A DNA stretch of 64,000 bases, taken from NCBI RefSeq assembly GCF_900156285.1, contig NZ_FTNC01000003.1, positions 142,389 through 206,388 on the forward strand. The letters run 5' to 3'. Made by a program: the position numbers and the translations under genes. Within the stretch, counting starts at the first letter, position 1; every line of letters starts with the position of its first letter. The notes below the pieces were generated by a model, which was not told the DNA's origin, made no database searches, and saw only the letters and a list, made by a program, of their open reading frames with translations. The DNA comes from Halanaerobium kushneri (lineage in GTDB: Bacteria; Bacillota; Halanaerobiia; Halanaerobiales; Halanaerobiaceae). Below, piece by piece: positions 8,496 to 20,159 of this stretch.

Positions 8496-9422
8496 TTGGA
8501 GACCTGGATTATATTTTTTAGCCTGGGTTCTGGTTTTTTAATAGCCTATTTATCATTGCTTAATAAAAGGCTAATAAAATATAATAAGTATTTAACAAAC
8601 GGAGGCTTATTGATTTTATTATTTTCTATGGGCAGTAAAATCGGAGTAAATGATAAGGTGCTCTCAGAGATCAGCCAGATTGGATTTAAAGCAGTATTAT
8701 TTGCTTTAAGTAGTATTATGGGGAGTGTTTTTTTAGTCTATATTTTCAGCCAGAAAAAATCAAAAAACTATGATACTAATCAATTTACTTCTAGAGACAA
8801 AGGGGGAGAAAAAGTAAATTATAAGGATACAATAATTATTGCTTTTACAGTAATAGCAGGTTTGATTACTGGTCTTTTATTTTTGAATAGTGTTCATATC
8901 TCTTTAATTAATACTATAAGCAGTTATGCCTTGATTTTACTTTTATTTGGAGTTGGAATAGATATCGGACTAAATAAAGAGATGTTAAAAAATTTAATTA
9001 AATATGGCTGGAATATAATAATTATTCCAATTTTAATTGCTATTGGTAGTATTTTGGGAACAGTTATTGCTGGTTTTGTAATTGGATTTAGTTTTAATGA
9101 ATCTGCTGCAGTGGGAGCTGGTTTTGGCTGGTATAGTCTTTCGGGAATTATTCTTTCTCAATTACATAGTGTAGAACTTGGTTCAATAGCATTTTTAACA
9201 AATATTTTTCGAGAATTCTTGACATTTTTGATTTTACCATTTGTGGTAAAGAAATTTGGAAATTCAGCGGGAATTGCACCAGGAGGAGCAACGACAATGG
9301 ATGTAACCTTGCCATTGATAAAAAAAGTTGCAGGAGAAGAAATGGTAATACCTGCTTTAGTAAGTGGTATGGTATTAACAACTTTAGTTCCAATATTAGT
9401 GCCATTTTTAATAAAATTATAA
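8496..9422 (+). CDS. lysO: LysO-family (DUF340) exporter
   Basis: This 308-residue membrane protein has about eight hydrophobic segments. Its C-terminal half carries the LysO/YbjE hallmarks GAGFGWYSLSGII, a FLTNIFREFLTFLILP segment and APGGATTMDVTLP. Characterised members export lysine and its analogues. I place the start at TTG 8496, eight bases after AAGGAGG; a GTG at 8487 lies inside the ribosome site and is unlikely. It is the first gene of an operon otherwise devoted to beta-galactoside uptake and cleavage, an odd partner. Either it exports something made in that pathway or it has been captured by the promoter. The family call is firm; the substrate is not. Confidence 0.85.
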   Translation: METWIIFFSLGSGFLIAYLSLLNKRLIKYNKYLTNGGLLILLFSMGSKIGVNDKVLSEISQIGFKAVLFALSSIMGSVFLVYIFSQKKSKNYDTNQFTSRDKGGEKVNYKDTIIIAFTVIAGLITGLLFLNSVHISLINTISSYALILLLFGVGIDIGLNKEMLKNLIKYGWNIIIIPILIAIGSILGTVIAGFVIGFSFNESAAVGAGFGWYSLSGIILSQLHSVELGSIAFLTNIFREFLTFLILPFVVKKFGNSAGIAPGGATTMDVTLPLIKKVAGEEMVIPALVSGMVLTTLVPILVPFLIKL

Positions 9423-9432
9423 GGGGGTAAGA

Positions 9433-10365
9433 TTGGTGGTAAACGGAAATTTACAAGACAGCAAAAACAGGGGTTTAATTTCTAGAATTTTAATCAAACT
9501 AAGACCTACACCTAAGACAGCACCATATTATTTTATTGGACCAACTTTTATTTTATTTTTAACTTTTATGCTTTATCCTATTTTATATTCATTTATTTTA
9601 AGCTTTCAAAAATTTAATGCGGGAAGTTATGAATTTGTTGGCTTAAAAAATTATTTTAAATTGATTAATGATCCAGTATTTAGAAAGGCATTAGTAAACA
9701 CGGTAATTTATCTGATTATTCAGGTTCCCTTTATGATCTTTCTATCATTAATAACTGCTAATTTTCTTAACAATAAGTTTTTAAAATATAAAAAGATTTT
9801 TAAAATATCATATTTTCTACCTGCTGTAACAAGTCTGGTAGCTTATTCACTGATATTTAAGTTATTATTAAATACTGATTTTGGTTTTGTTAATTATATT
9901 TTATCCTTTTTCTCAATCCCTCAGATTGACTGGCTCAATTCACCAATTGCAGCTAAGTTATCTGTAATACTAGCCATTACTTGGCGCTGGACAGGATATA
10001 ATATGATAATTATGTTGGCCGGACTGCAGAATATACCAAAAGAAATATATGAAGCCAGTGATATTGATGGAGCAAGTCCTATCCAGAAGTTTTTTAGAAT
10101 TACTCTGCCAATGATGAAGCCAATTATCTTATTTTGCACAATTACTTCAACTATCGGTACCTTTAAATTATTCGATGAATCTTACATTTTAACTGGTGGA
10201 GGACCAAATAATGCTACAATTACAGTAGTTCATTATCTTTATAACAATGGATTTAGATATTTAAAATTTGGTTATGCCTCAGCAATGAGTTATTTATTAG
10301 TGTTGTTTATAGTAGCTTTTTCATTTTTACAATTTAAATTTACAGGGGGAATGGGTGATGAGTAA
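9433..10365 (+). CDS. Sugar ABC permease, MalF/UgpA type
   Basis: This permease of about 310 residues has six hydrophobic segments, an EAA loop (YEASDIDGASPIQKFFRITLP) and the GGGPNNAT motif of MalF-like CUT1 permeases. The start may be TTG 9433 or GTG 9436; the GTG is better spaced (8 bp) from the GGGGG ribosome site. It lies 10 bp after lysO, in the order permease, permease, binding protein, which is the reverse of the first sugar locus. No ATPase gene is present. Confidence 0.92.
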   Translation: MVVNGNLQDSKNRGLISRILIKLRPTPKTAPYYFIGPTFILFLTFMLYPILYSFILSFQKFNAGSYEFVGLKNYFKLINDPVFRKALVNTVIYLIIQVPFMIFLSLITANFLNNKFLKYKKIFKISYFLPAVTSLVAYSLIFKLLLNTDFGFVNYILSFFSIPQIDWLNSPIAAKLSVILAITWRWTGYNMIIMLAGLQNIPKEIYEASDIDGASPIQKFFRITLPMMKPIILFCTITSTIGTFKLFDESYILTGGGPNNATITVVHYLYNNGFRYLKFGYASAMSYLLVLFIVAFSFLQFKFTGGMGDE

Positions 10366-11176
10366 AGTAAATAAGACAATTGTTTATCTACTGGTAATTT
10401 TAGGGGCAGTTTTATCACTTTTTCCCTTTTATGTAATGATCACCTCAGCTACTATGGAATCTGGAGATATTTTTCAATTACCTCCTAAGTTAGGATTTGG
10501 CAGAAATTTAGTTGAAAATTTTATCGATCTCAATGAAAATGTAATGATAAATAGAGCGATAATCAACTCCTTTGTTATTTCTGTAGTTTATACATTTTTT
10601 AGTGTTTTATTGTGTTCGATGGCAGGCTATGCACTGGCTAAATTTAATTTTAGAGGCAAGAATATTATGTTTGCAATAATCATGGGGACTGCAATGCTTC
10701 CTTTTCAGGCAATGGTGGTACCATTATTTAATATGATGAACAAATTTGGCTGGATTAATTCTTATCAGGCCGTTATATTTCCGTTTTTAGCGAATATTTT
10801 TGGAATATTTTTAATGAGACAGAATATAATATCATTTCCTACTTCAGTAATTGAATCAGCAAGAATAGATGGTTGTGGAGAATTTGGAATATTTTTTAAA
10901 GTAGTTGCTCCATCTGTTAAACCAGCGATTAGTGTGCTTTCTGTATATATGTTTATGGGGCAGTGGAATAAATTCATGTGGCCTTTAATAATTTTAAGAA
11001 CAAGAAATATGTATACTCTGCCTGTAACCTTATCAACCTTACCTGGAGTTTCAAAAATGGATTACGGTCAGATTATGCTGGGTGCTTTTATCTCGGTATT
11101 ACCAATTCTAATTTTATTTTTGCTTTTCCAAGATTACTTTGAAAAAGGATTACTTGGAGGTGCTGTTAAGGGTTAA
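10358..11176 (+). CDS. Sugar ABC permease, MalG/UgpE type
   Basis: This 272-residue partner permease has an EAA loop (IESARIDGCGEFGIFFKVVAP) and the C-terminal GLLGGAVKG. The ATG at 10358 follows AGGGGGAATGGGTG and overlaps the end of the preceding gene by 8 bp; a GTG at 10355 is the alternative. With the MalF-like protein and the binding protein at 11258 it should form a CUT1 importer for a beta-galactoside or related disaccharide, given the LacZ gene downstream. Confidence 0.92.
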   Translation: MSKVNKTIVYLLVILGAVLSLFPFYVMITSATMESGDIFQLPPKLGFGRNLVENFIDLNENVMINRAIINSFVISVVYTFFSVLLCSMAGYALAKFNFRGKNIMFAIIMGTAMLPFQAMVVPLFNMMNKFGWINSYQAVIFPFLANIFGIFLMRQNIISFPTSVIESARIDGCGEFGIFFKVVAPSVKPAISVLSVYMFMGQWNKFMWPLIILRTRNMYTLPVTLSTLPGVSKMDYGQIMLGAFISVLPILILFLLFQDYFEKGLLGGAVKG

Positions 11177-11257
11177 ATTTAAGACAGAGAAAGGAGGAAA
11201 ATATTTAAGTTTGTCCTAATTAAAAGACATTAAATATAAGGGAGGAAATATTTTAAA

Positions 11258-12538
11258 ATGAAAAGAAAAATTAAATCACTATTTATAATTTCTTTAGTTA
11301 CATTAATGTTGTTAAGTACAGTAGTCAGTGTAAGCGCTCAAGAAAAATTAAGTGGAGAAATAACAGTCTGGAGTTGGGATGTTGCATATAAATCCCTGAA
11401 GGCGGCAGCAGAAAATTTTGAAGAACTACACCCTGAAACTAATATAATATTACAGGAACTTACTGTAAGTGATTTATATGATAAGCTGGCAGTCAGTCTT
11501 TTAACTGGTGTTGGTCTACCTGATGTAGTATCTTCAGAAGGCAATTACTATAGAACTTTTATAAGCAAGTTTCCGGAAGCTTTTGTAGATTTAACTCAGG
11601 TTATTGAGCCAATCAAAGATGATTTTTTAGAAAGTAAAATTGCTGAGGCGACAATTGATGGTAAAATAATGGCTTTTCCCTGGGATACCGGTCCTGTAGG
11701 TCTTTATTATCGGGCGGATATTTTTGAAGAAGCCGGTATTAAAGCAGAAGATATTGAAACTTGGGATGATTTTATTGAGGCAGGTAAAAAAGTTGTAGCT
11801 TCAACTGATGGAAAAGTTAAGATGATTGGAATTGATAAAAAAGCAGAAGATGCTACATATAATATGTTATCCCGACAATTAGCTGATACTGTATATTTTA
11901 ATGAAAATTCTGAACCAGTTTTAGACAGCAAAGAGTCAATGTTGGTTATGGAAAAGATTGATCAAATGAATAATGCTGGCATTATTTATAATGTCGATGG
12001 TTGGGGAGGAAGAGTACAGGCAAGTGCTAATAGCTTGATTGCTACTTTACCCTATGCTGTCTGGTGGGCAGGTACCCTTCAGGAACAGGCTGCTGATTTA
12101 CACGGCAAGTGGAGAGTTATGGAACTACCAAGGTTTAAAGAAGGTGGAGATAGGTATTCTTCCAGAGGTGGCTCTGGTCTAATGCTGACTAAAGATTCTG
12201 ATAATCCAGAACTTGCTAAGGCATTTACCAAATTTGCAATGACTGATGTGGAATCACTGATGGTTGGATTTAATAAATTCGGGTTATATCCTTCTTATAA
12301 ACCCTGTTATGATCAACCTGATTTTGATCAGGAAGTAGCATACTTTGGTGGGCAGAAAATCTGGAAATTTTTCTCTGAAATTTCACCGAAAATGCCAAAA
12401 GTTAAATTCACCCAATATAATTCAGAGATCTGGCCGCTTTTTGCAAGTGCAAAAGCTAAAATTTTACTTGAAAATAAAGAAGTTGAACCAACAATGAAAG
12501 AACTACAGCTTGAAGTTGAAAAATTAATCAGCGAATAA
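11258..12538 (+). CDS. Extracellular sugar-binding protein (family 1)
   Basis: This 426-residue family-1 binding protein has a signal peptide ending VSVSAQ near residue 27 and no lipobox cysteine. Family features include ITVWSWDVAYKSLKAAAENF at the mature N-terminus, LLTGVGLPDVVSSEG, and AFPWDTGPVGLYYRADIFEEAG for the domain crossover. A strong GGGAGG ribosome site precedes the ATG. The gene follows its two permeases and precedes lacZ, so lactose-like sugars are the likely ligand. A hairpin at 12559-12586 lies directly after it. Confidence 0.9.
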   Translation: MKRKIKSLFIISLVTLMLLSTVVSVSAQEKLSGEITVWSWDVAYKSLKAAAENFEELHPETNIILQELTVSDLYDKLAVSLLTGVGLPDVVSSEGNYYRTFISKFPEAFVDLTQVIEPIKDDFLESKIAEATIDGKIMAFPWDTGPVGLYYRADIFEEAGIKAEDIETWDDFIEAGKKVVASTDGKVKMIGIDKKAEDATYNMLSRQLADTVYFNENSEPVLDSKESMLVMEKIDQMNNAGIIYNVDGWGGRVQASANSLIATLPYAVWWAGTLQEQAADLHGKWRVMELPRFKEGGDRYSSRGGSGLMLTKDSDNPELAKAFTKFAMTDVESLMVGFNKFGLYPSYKPCYDQPDFDQEVAYFGGQKIWKFFSEISPKMPKVKFTQYNSEIWPLFASAKAKILLENKEVEPTMKELQLEVEKLISE

Positions 12539-12558
12539 AAAGTCAAGATGATATTACT

Positions 12559-12586
12559 GCAGCATCTAATTTAATTTAGGTGCTGC
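12559..12586 (+). terminator. Intra-operon hairpin between binding protein and lacZ
   Basis: GCAGCATCTAA and TTAGGTGCTGC pair over 11 bp with one G-U pair and a 6-nt loop. The tail is A-rich, so on this strand it is more likely an RNA-stability or attenuation element than a full terminator. It is one of four such hairpins placed directly after binding-protein genes in this window. Confidence 0.6.
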
Positions 12587-12601
12587 AAAAAAATTATTTA
12601 A

Positions 12602-15658
<3,057 letters not shown>

Positions 15659-15742
15659 TAAAAATATTTTAAAAATATTTTAATTTCTATAGAATAAAGT
15701 TTATAATAGATATATAGCAAATTGAGTAGTGGGAGTGATTAG

Positions 15743-16750
<1,008 letters not shown>

Positions 16751-16840
16751 TCTGTGTTTTAATTAAGCTTTTTTATATTTGAAGCTAATTGAGAATGTGA
16801 AGATAGTTTATAAAAAATATGAATACAGTACTTGTTTTAA

Positions 16841-16876
16841 AACCTCTTCCAGCAGAGATAATGGGAGAGGTTTTTG
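16841..16876 (+). terminator. Rho-independent terminator after the LacI gene
   Basis: AACCTCTTCC at 16841-16850 pairs with GGGAGAGGTT at 16863-16872 (one G-U pair); a T tract follows. Confidence 0.85.
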
Positions 16877-16961
16877 ACTTTTTAGATTTCTAAAAAAGTT
16901 CAGCGACTAATCACCTGCTCATCAAAAACATTAATTCTTAAAGTGATAAATTTCAAAAATA

Positions 16962-16983
16962 AAATGTATTAATTAATACATTT
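16962..16983. promoter_or_regulatory. Perfect 22-bp palindrome upstream of the Panacea gene
   Basis: The arms AAATGTATTAA and TTAATACATTT abut with no spacer. It sits just upstream of a possible -10 box (TATAAT, 17010-17015) and about 235 bp before the antitoxin ATG. Antitoxins with an HTH domain commonly bind such a palindrome to repress their own operon, so this is the likely autoregulatory site (inference). Confidence 0.55.
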
Positions 16984-16995
16984 ATATTTATTTTT

Positions 16996-17196
16996 GTGTA
17001 TTATAGATGTATAATTAATATAGAACAAATATTCTTAAGAAAGCATAATCTTATCTCAGATTTTCAACCGCAGAGATATACTGATTTTGAACGTAAAGAT
17101 ATTCTGAAATATTTTAAAAAAATTAAAGTTGCTATGGATCAAGAAAGATATAAGTTGGCTATGTATAGAAAAATAATTGAATTTTTATTTAAGTAA
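16996..17196 (+). CDS. Doubtful small ORF at the position expected for a toxin
   Basis: An open frame of 66 codons runs from GTG 16996 to just before the Panacea gene. I do not recognise the product. It is basic and rich in Lys, Tyr and Phe in its second half. There is no ribosome site before the GTG, and the possible promoter (TATAAT at 17010) lies downstream of it, so translation would have to start later, for example at ATG 17133, giving only about 20 residues. It may be a decayed toxin gene, part of a leader, or chance. It is listed because an antitoxin-like gene follows 20 bp later. Confidence 0.22.
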   Translation: MYYRCIINIEQIFLRKHNLISDFQPQRYTDFERKDILKYFKKIKVAMDQERYKLAMYRKIIEFLFK

Positions 17197-17216
17197 AATT
17201 AAGAAGGGGGAGGAAA

Positions 17217-18206
17217 ATGAAAACTTTTTGTCCTGAGTGCAGAAAGGACGTTGAGTATAAAATTGAGGAGCAGTTTGAGGAGAAGGAAGTTCGTGGATTA
17301 AAATTTAAATATACAGCAGAGAGGGCTTATTGTAATGATTGTGGTGAAGAAATTTTTATTTCTAAACTTCATGATCATAATCTTCAAAAAATAGATGATG
17401 CATATAGAAAAGAAGCAGGGATTATTAAAGTTTCTGAAATTAAAGAGATAGTTGATCAATATAATACTGGTAAAAGACCTTTATCATTACTTTTAGGTTG
17501 GGGTGAGACTACTTTAACCCGTTATCTGGATGGCGATATTCCTTCAAAAAGTTATTCTGAAACTTTAAAAAAGATTAAAGATGATTATAATTATATGAGA
17601 CAGCTTGCAGAAGAAAATAGAGATAAAGTTACAGATAAAGCATATAATGATTTTATGGAAGCTATAAAAAAACTACAGCATAATGAGCTAAAAACAGAAA
17701 AGAAAATTGATAGTGTAATTAAGTATCTGCTTAAAGAACTGGGTGAAGTAACTCCTTTAGCACTGCAGAAGTTGCTTTATTATAGCCAGGGATTTTATAA
17801 AACATTCTATGATGAGTTTTTATTTAATGATAATTGTGAAGCTTGGGTTCACGGTCCTGTTTATAAAGATATATATTTTAAATATAGAAATTTTGGTTAT
17901 AATCCGATTGAAGATGAAAGCTTGGAATTTAAAAACATTGAACTTACCGAAGCAGAAGAAGAACTTTTAGATAGTATTATTGATAACTTTGGCTGTTATA
18001 GTGCTAAAACACTTGAAAAAATGACTCATTCTGAAAGACCATGGCGTTTGACTAGAAAAAATTTAAAAGCAGAGGAAAAAAGTGATGAGATTATAAGTAA
18101 AGAACTTATAGCAGATTATTTTAGAGATGTTAATGATAAATATAAAATGTTAAATGTTGAAGATATTAATGATTATAGTGAACAATTATTCATTAAAATA
18201 AAATAG
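17217..18206 (+). CDS. Panacea-domain antitoxin with MqsA-like zinc finger and HTH
   Basis: This 329-residue protein has three parts. An N-terminal zinc finger is formed by Cys5/Cys8 and Cys39/Cys42. An HTH region around residues 75-115 (RPLSLLLGWGETTLTRYLDG) resembles MqsA-type antitoxins. A Panacea (SocA/DUF4065) domain runs from about 165 to 300 (LALQKLLYYSQGFYKTFYDE; EAWVHGPVYKDIYFKYRNFG). Panacea proteins are known as antitoxins that neutralise many unrelated toxins. The GGGGGAGG ribosome site is strong. No convincing partner is present: upstream is a 66-codon frame without a ribosome site, downstream a gene fragment. It may be an orphan antitoxin, a regulator, or the survivor of a decayed pair. 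Confidence 0.85.
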   Translation: MKTFCPECRKDVEYKIEEQFEEKEVRGLKFKYTAERAYCNDCGEEIFISKLHDHNLQKIDDAYRKEAGIIKVSEIKEIVDQYNTGKRPLSLLLGWGETTLTRYLDGDIPSKSYSETLKKIKDDYNYMRQLAEENRDKVTDKAYNDFMEAIKKLQHNELKTEKKIDSVIKYLLKELGEVTPLALQKLLYYSQGFYKTFYDEFLFNDNCEAWVHGPVYKDIYFKYRNFGYNPIEDESLEFKNIELTEAEEELLDSIIDNFGCYSAKTLEKMTHSERPWRLTRKNLKAEEKSDEIISKELIADYFRDVNDKYKMLNVEDINDYSEQLFIKIK

Positions 18207-18252
18207 TCAGGATTATCAATTTTTAAAAATAATATATTTGGGGGAGATAATT

Positions 18253-18315
18253 GTGGTTCATGAATTTCATTATTATATGACTTATCGAGATAGAAGATTT
18301 ATAAATTTAATATGA
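18253..18315 (+). pseudogene. 5' remnant of a DUF6765-type gene
   Basis: A GGGGGAG ribosome site is followed by GTG and a short frame whose first codons translate to VVHEFHYYMTY. This nearly matches the N-terminus of the full-length protein at 44102 (MNIEFHYYMTY), and the surrounding DNA (GAATTTCATTA.TATATGACTTAT) is also alike. After that the frame diverges and stops at 18315. It looks like the stump of a deleted second copy. A short leader peptide is the alternative, but the match to a distinctive N-terminus favours a remnant. Confidence 0.6.
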
Positions 18316-18327
18316 TTGGTGATTTAT

Positions 18328-18355
18328 AACTCTTGGTATTTTAGTAACCAGGAGT
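18328..18355 (+). terminator. Hairpin after the DUF6765 remnant
   Basis: AACTCTTGGT pairs with ACCAGGAGTT (one G-U pair) around an 8-nt loop. The T tract after it is short, so termination may be weak. Confidence 0.45.
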
Positions 18356-18508
18356 TTCTGCTTGCGGTTCTATATCCTATTCAATAACAGCTATTATATT
18401 TTCTTATGTTCAAAAATATCTGATTCAGGTCTTAACTTATGGAGCAGTAAAGCTTAGAGTTTATTAATAAATAAAAATGATAAAATACAATATACGAGGT
18501 GTATAATT

Positions 18509-19765
18509 ATGAACAAAATTTCAACAGTTGCAGTTCTTGGAGCTGGTAATAGAGGTCGAGAAGCTTATGGTAAATACATATTAGAACATCCAGGAGATAT
18601 TAAAGCAGTTGCAGTAGCTGAACCGAATGCTGATAAGCGGGCTTTTTTTGCAAAAGAACATAAAATTTCTAAAGAGCTGCAGTTTGAAAGCTGGAAAGAT
18701 TTGTTGGAGAAAGAAAAGCTGGCAGATGGCATCATAATTGCAACTTTAGATAAGATGCATTTAGAACCAGTTTTAAAGGCTATGGAAAGAGGATATAAGA
18801 TTCTCTTGGAAAAACCGATTGCTCCCAATCTTGAAGATTTAATTGAAATTTATAATAAGTATAAAGCTACAGATAGTGATATTTTAGTAGCCCATGTTTT
18901 AAGGTACACAAATTTCTTTGCTAAAATAAAAGAACTTCTTTCACAAAATATGATTGGAAAGCTAAGATATGTTGATTTAAATGAGAATATTGGCTATTAT
19001 CATTTTGCCCACAGTTATGTCCGGGGAAACTGGAGAAATACTGATTCAGCTGCTCCAATTATTTTAGCAAAAAGCTGTCATGATCTCGATATTTTACACT
19101 GGCTTTTAGGAACTAAAACTAAAAAGCTCAGTTCCTCAGCTTCTCTAGAAATTTTTAAAGAAGAGTTACAGCCAGAAAATGCTGCTGATAGATGTATTTA
19201 CTGTGAAATAGAGGCAGACTGTCCTTATTCGGCACGAAAGATATACCTAGGTGATAATACTGACTGGCCAACTTCAGTAATTACTACTGACTTATCATAT
19301 GAAGGTAGATTTAAAGCCTTAAAAGAGGGTCCTTATGGAAGATGTGTCTGGAAATCCGATAATAATGTACCAGATGTGCAGCGGGTAAATATGACACAAA
19401 GTGATAACACAGAAGTTAATTTTACCCTGACTGCTTTTTCAAAAGATATTACCCGAGATATTAAAATTTATGGTTCTTTAGGAGAAATTAAAGGTGATTT
19501 TGAAAAAGGAATTATTGAACTTTCTGTTTTTGGCAAAAGTAATTCAGTGATTGAAATTGAAGCTGCTTCCGGTCACCATGGAGGAGGAGACAGCGGTTTA
19601 ATGAATCAATTTGTTTCTTTGCTTAAAGGTAAAGAAATTGATGCCTGGAGCAGTTCTTTAGAGGAATCGCTGGAGAGTCATTTGATGGCCTTTGCTGCTG
19701 AAGAAGCAAGGAAAAAAGACGAAGTTATTAATTTAAAGCAATGGCGTCAGGATAAATTAAAATAA
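18509..19765 (+). CDS. Gfo/Idh/MocA-family oxidoreductase
   Basis: This 418-residue protein has an N-terminal Rossmann fold (AVLGAGNRGREAYGKYI) and the EKPIAPN motif near residue 95 with the conserved catalytic-site Lys. The C-terminal half has the Gfo/Idh/MocA sheet (KSCHDLDILHWLLG, where the His serves the substrate site). An insert CIYCEIEADCPYSARKIYL carries three Cys and is characteristic of one uncharacterised subfamily. Enzymes of this family oxidise or reduce sugars, inositols or sugar acids with NAD(P). The gene stands alone, with a GAGGTG ribosome site and its own terminator. The substrate cannot be told from the sequence. Confidence 0.88.
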   Translation: MNKISTVAVLGAGNRGREAYGKYILEHPGDIKAVAVAEPNADKRAFFAKEHKISKELQFESWKDLLEKEKLADGIIIATLDKMHLEPVLKAMERGYKILLEKPIAPNLEDLIEIYNKYKATDSDILVAHVLRYTNFFAKIKELLSQNMIGKLRYVDLNENIGYYHFAHSYVRGNWRNTDSAAPIILAKSCHDLDILHWLLGTKTKKLSSSASLEIFKEELQPENAADRCIYCEIEADCPYSARKIYLGDNTDWPTSVITTDLSYEGRFKALKEGPYGRCVWKSDNNVPDVQRVNMTQSDNTEVNFTLTAFSKDITRDIKIYGSLGEIKGDFEKGIIELSVFGKSNSVIEIEAASGHHGGGDSGLMNQFVSLLKGKEIDAWSSSLEESLESHLMAFAAEEARKKDEVINLKQWRQDKLK

Positions 19766-19839
19766 GTTTAATCTGGTTGAGAAAACTTACGCCTAAATAA
19801 TATAGTTTGATATAGTTAAATATTAGTAACTATTTAATC

Positions 19840-19891
19840 AGCATCTAAGAGCTTGAGGTTTTCTACAAGTCTTAGGGGCTTTTTATTTTTT
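19840..19891 (+). terminator. Rho-independent terminator after the oxidoreductase gene
   Basis: CTAAGA at 19845-19850 plus CTTG at 19852-19855 pair with CAAG and TCTTAG at 19866-19875, with one bulged G. A T-rich tract (19880-19891) follows. Confidence 0.75.
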
Positions 19892-19996
19892 AATTACTTA
19901 TAAAGTAATCGATTTAGATGTAAAATTATAATTTGATGGATAAAAATAGATTTTATTAATAGAATAAAAAAACTTCAATGGAATATTATTACAATT

Positions 19997-20060
19997 AAAA
20001 GTGGAAAACTTTCCATTTATAAATTAAAAAAACATAAAAAACAGAAAATTTTCCACTTTT
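19997..20060. promoter_or_regulatory. Two inverted copies of an 18-bp operator-like element
   Basis: AAAAGTGGAAAACTTTCC at 19997-20014 and AGAAAATTTTCCACTTTT at 20043-20060 are inverted copies matching at 16 of 18 positions. Each is itself partly palindromic (GGAAA..TTTCC). The second copy ends 4 bp before the -35 box. This looks like a cooperative binding site for a dedicated regulator, which is not encoded directly beside it. Confidence 0.65.
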
Positions 20061-20064
20061 TCTC

Positions 20065-20093
20065 TTGACATTGCAAAAAATGAGTATTATAAT
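20065..20093 (+). promoter_or_regulatory. Consensus sigma-A promoter of the FAD-oxidase/Etf operon
   Basis: TTGACA at 20065-20070 and TATAAT at 20088-20093 are both perfect, with 17 bp between them. Such a strong promoter usually needs tight repression, consistent with the paired elements just upstream. Confidence 0.88.
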
Positions 20094-20159
20094 AAATTTA
20101 AATTGAAATAGTCAAACAAATTCAAAAATTAAAAATCATCAAATTGAGGTGGAAAAAAA

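Larger units (their letters stand above)
16751..17216. other. Gap holding terminator, palindrome and a doubtful small ORF
   Basis: This 466-bp stretch between the LacI gene and the Panacea gene contains a strong terminator (16841-16876), a perfect 22-bp palindrome (16962-16983) and an open frame of 66 codons (16996-17196) with no convincing ribosome site. Nothing else is recognisable. Confidence 0.6.
18207..18508. other. Gap with gene remnant and hairpin
   Basis: This 302-bp stretch holds a 20-codon remnant with its own ribosome site (18253-18315) and a hairpin (18328-18355). The rest is AT-rich with no recognisable coding content. Confidence 0.6.
19766..20159. other. Gap with terminator, paired operators and consensus promoter
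   Basis: This 394-bp stretch has no gene. It contains a terminator (19840-19891), two inverted copies of an 18-bp element (19997-20014 and 20043-20060) and a consensus promoter (20065-20093) for the FAD-oxidase/Etf operon. Confidence 0.75.

Noticed and set aside
9148..9405. Minus-strand open frames inside lysO and many other genes
   Set aside because: They lie wholly opposite well-supported genes, lack ribosome sites and give low-complexity Leu/Ser-rich translations typical of shadow frames.
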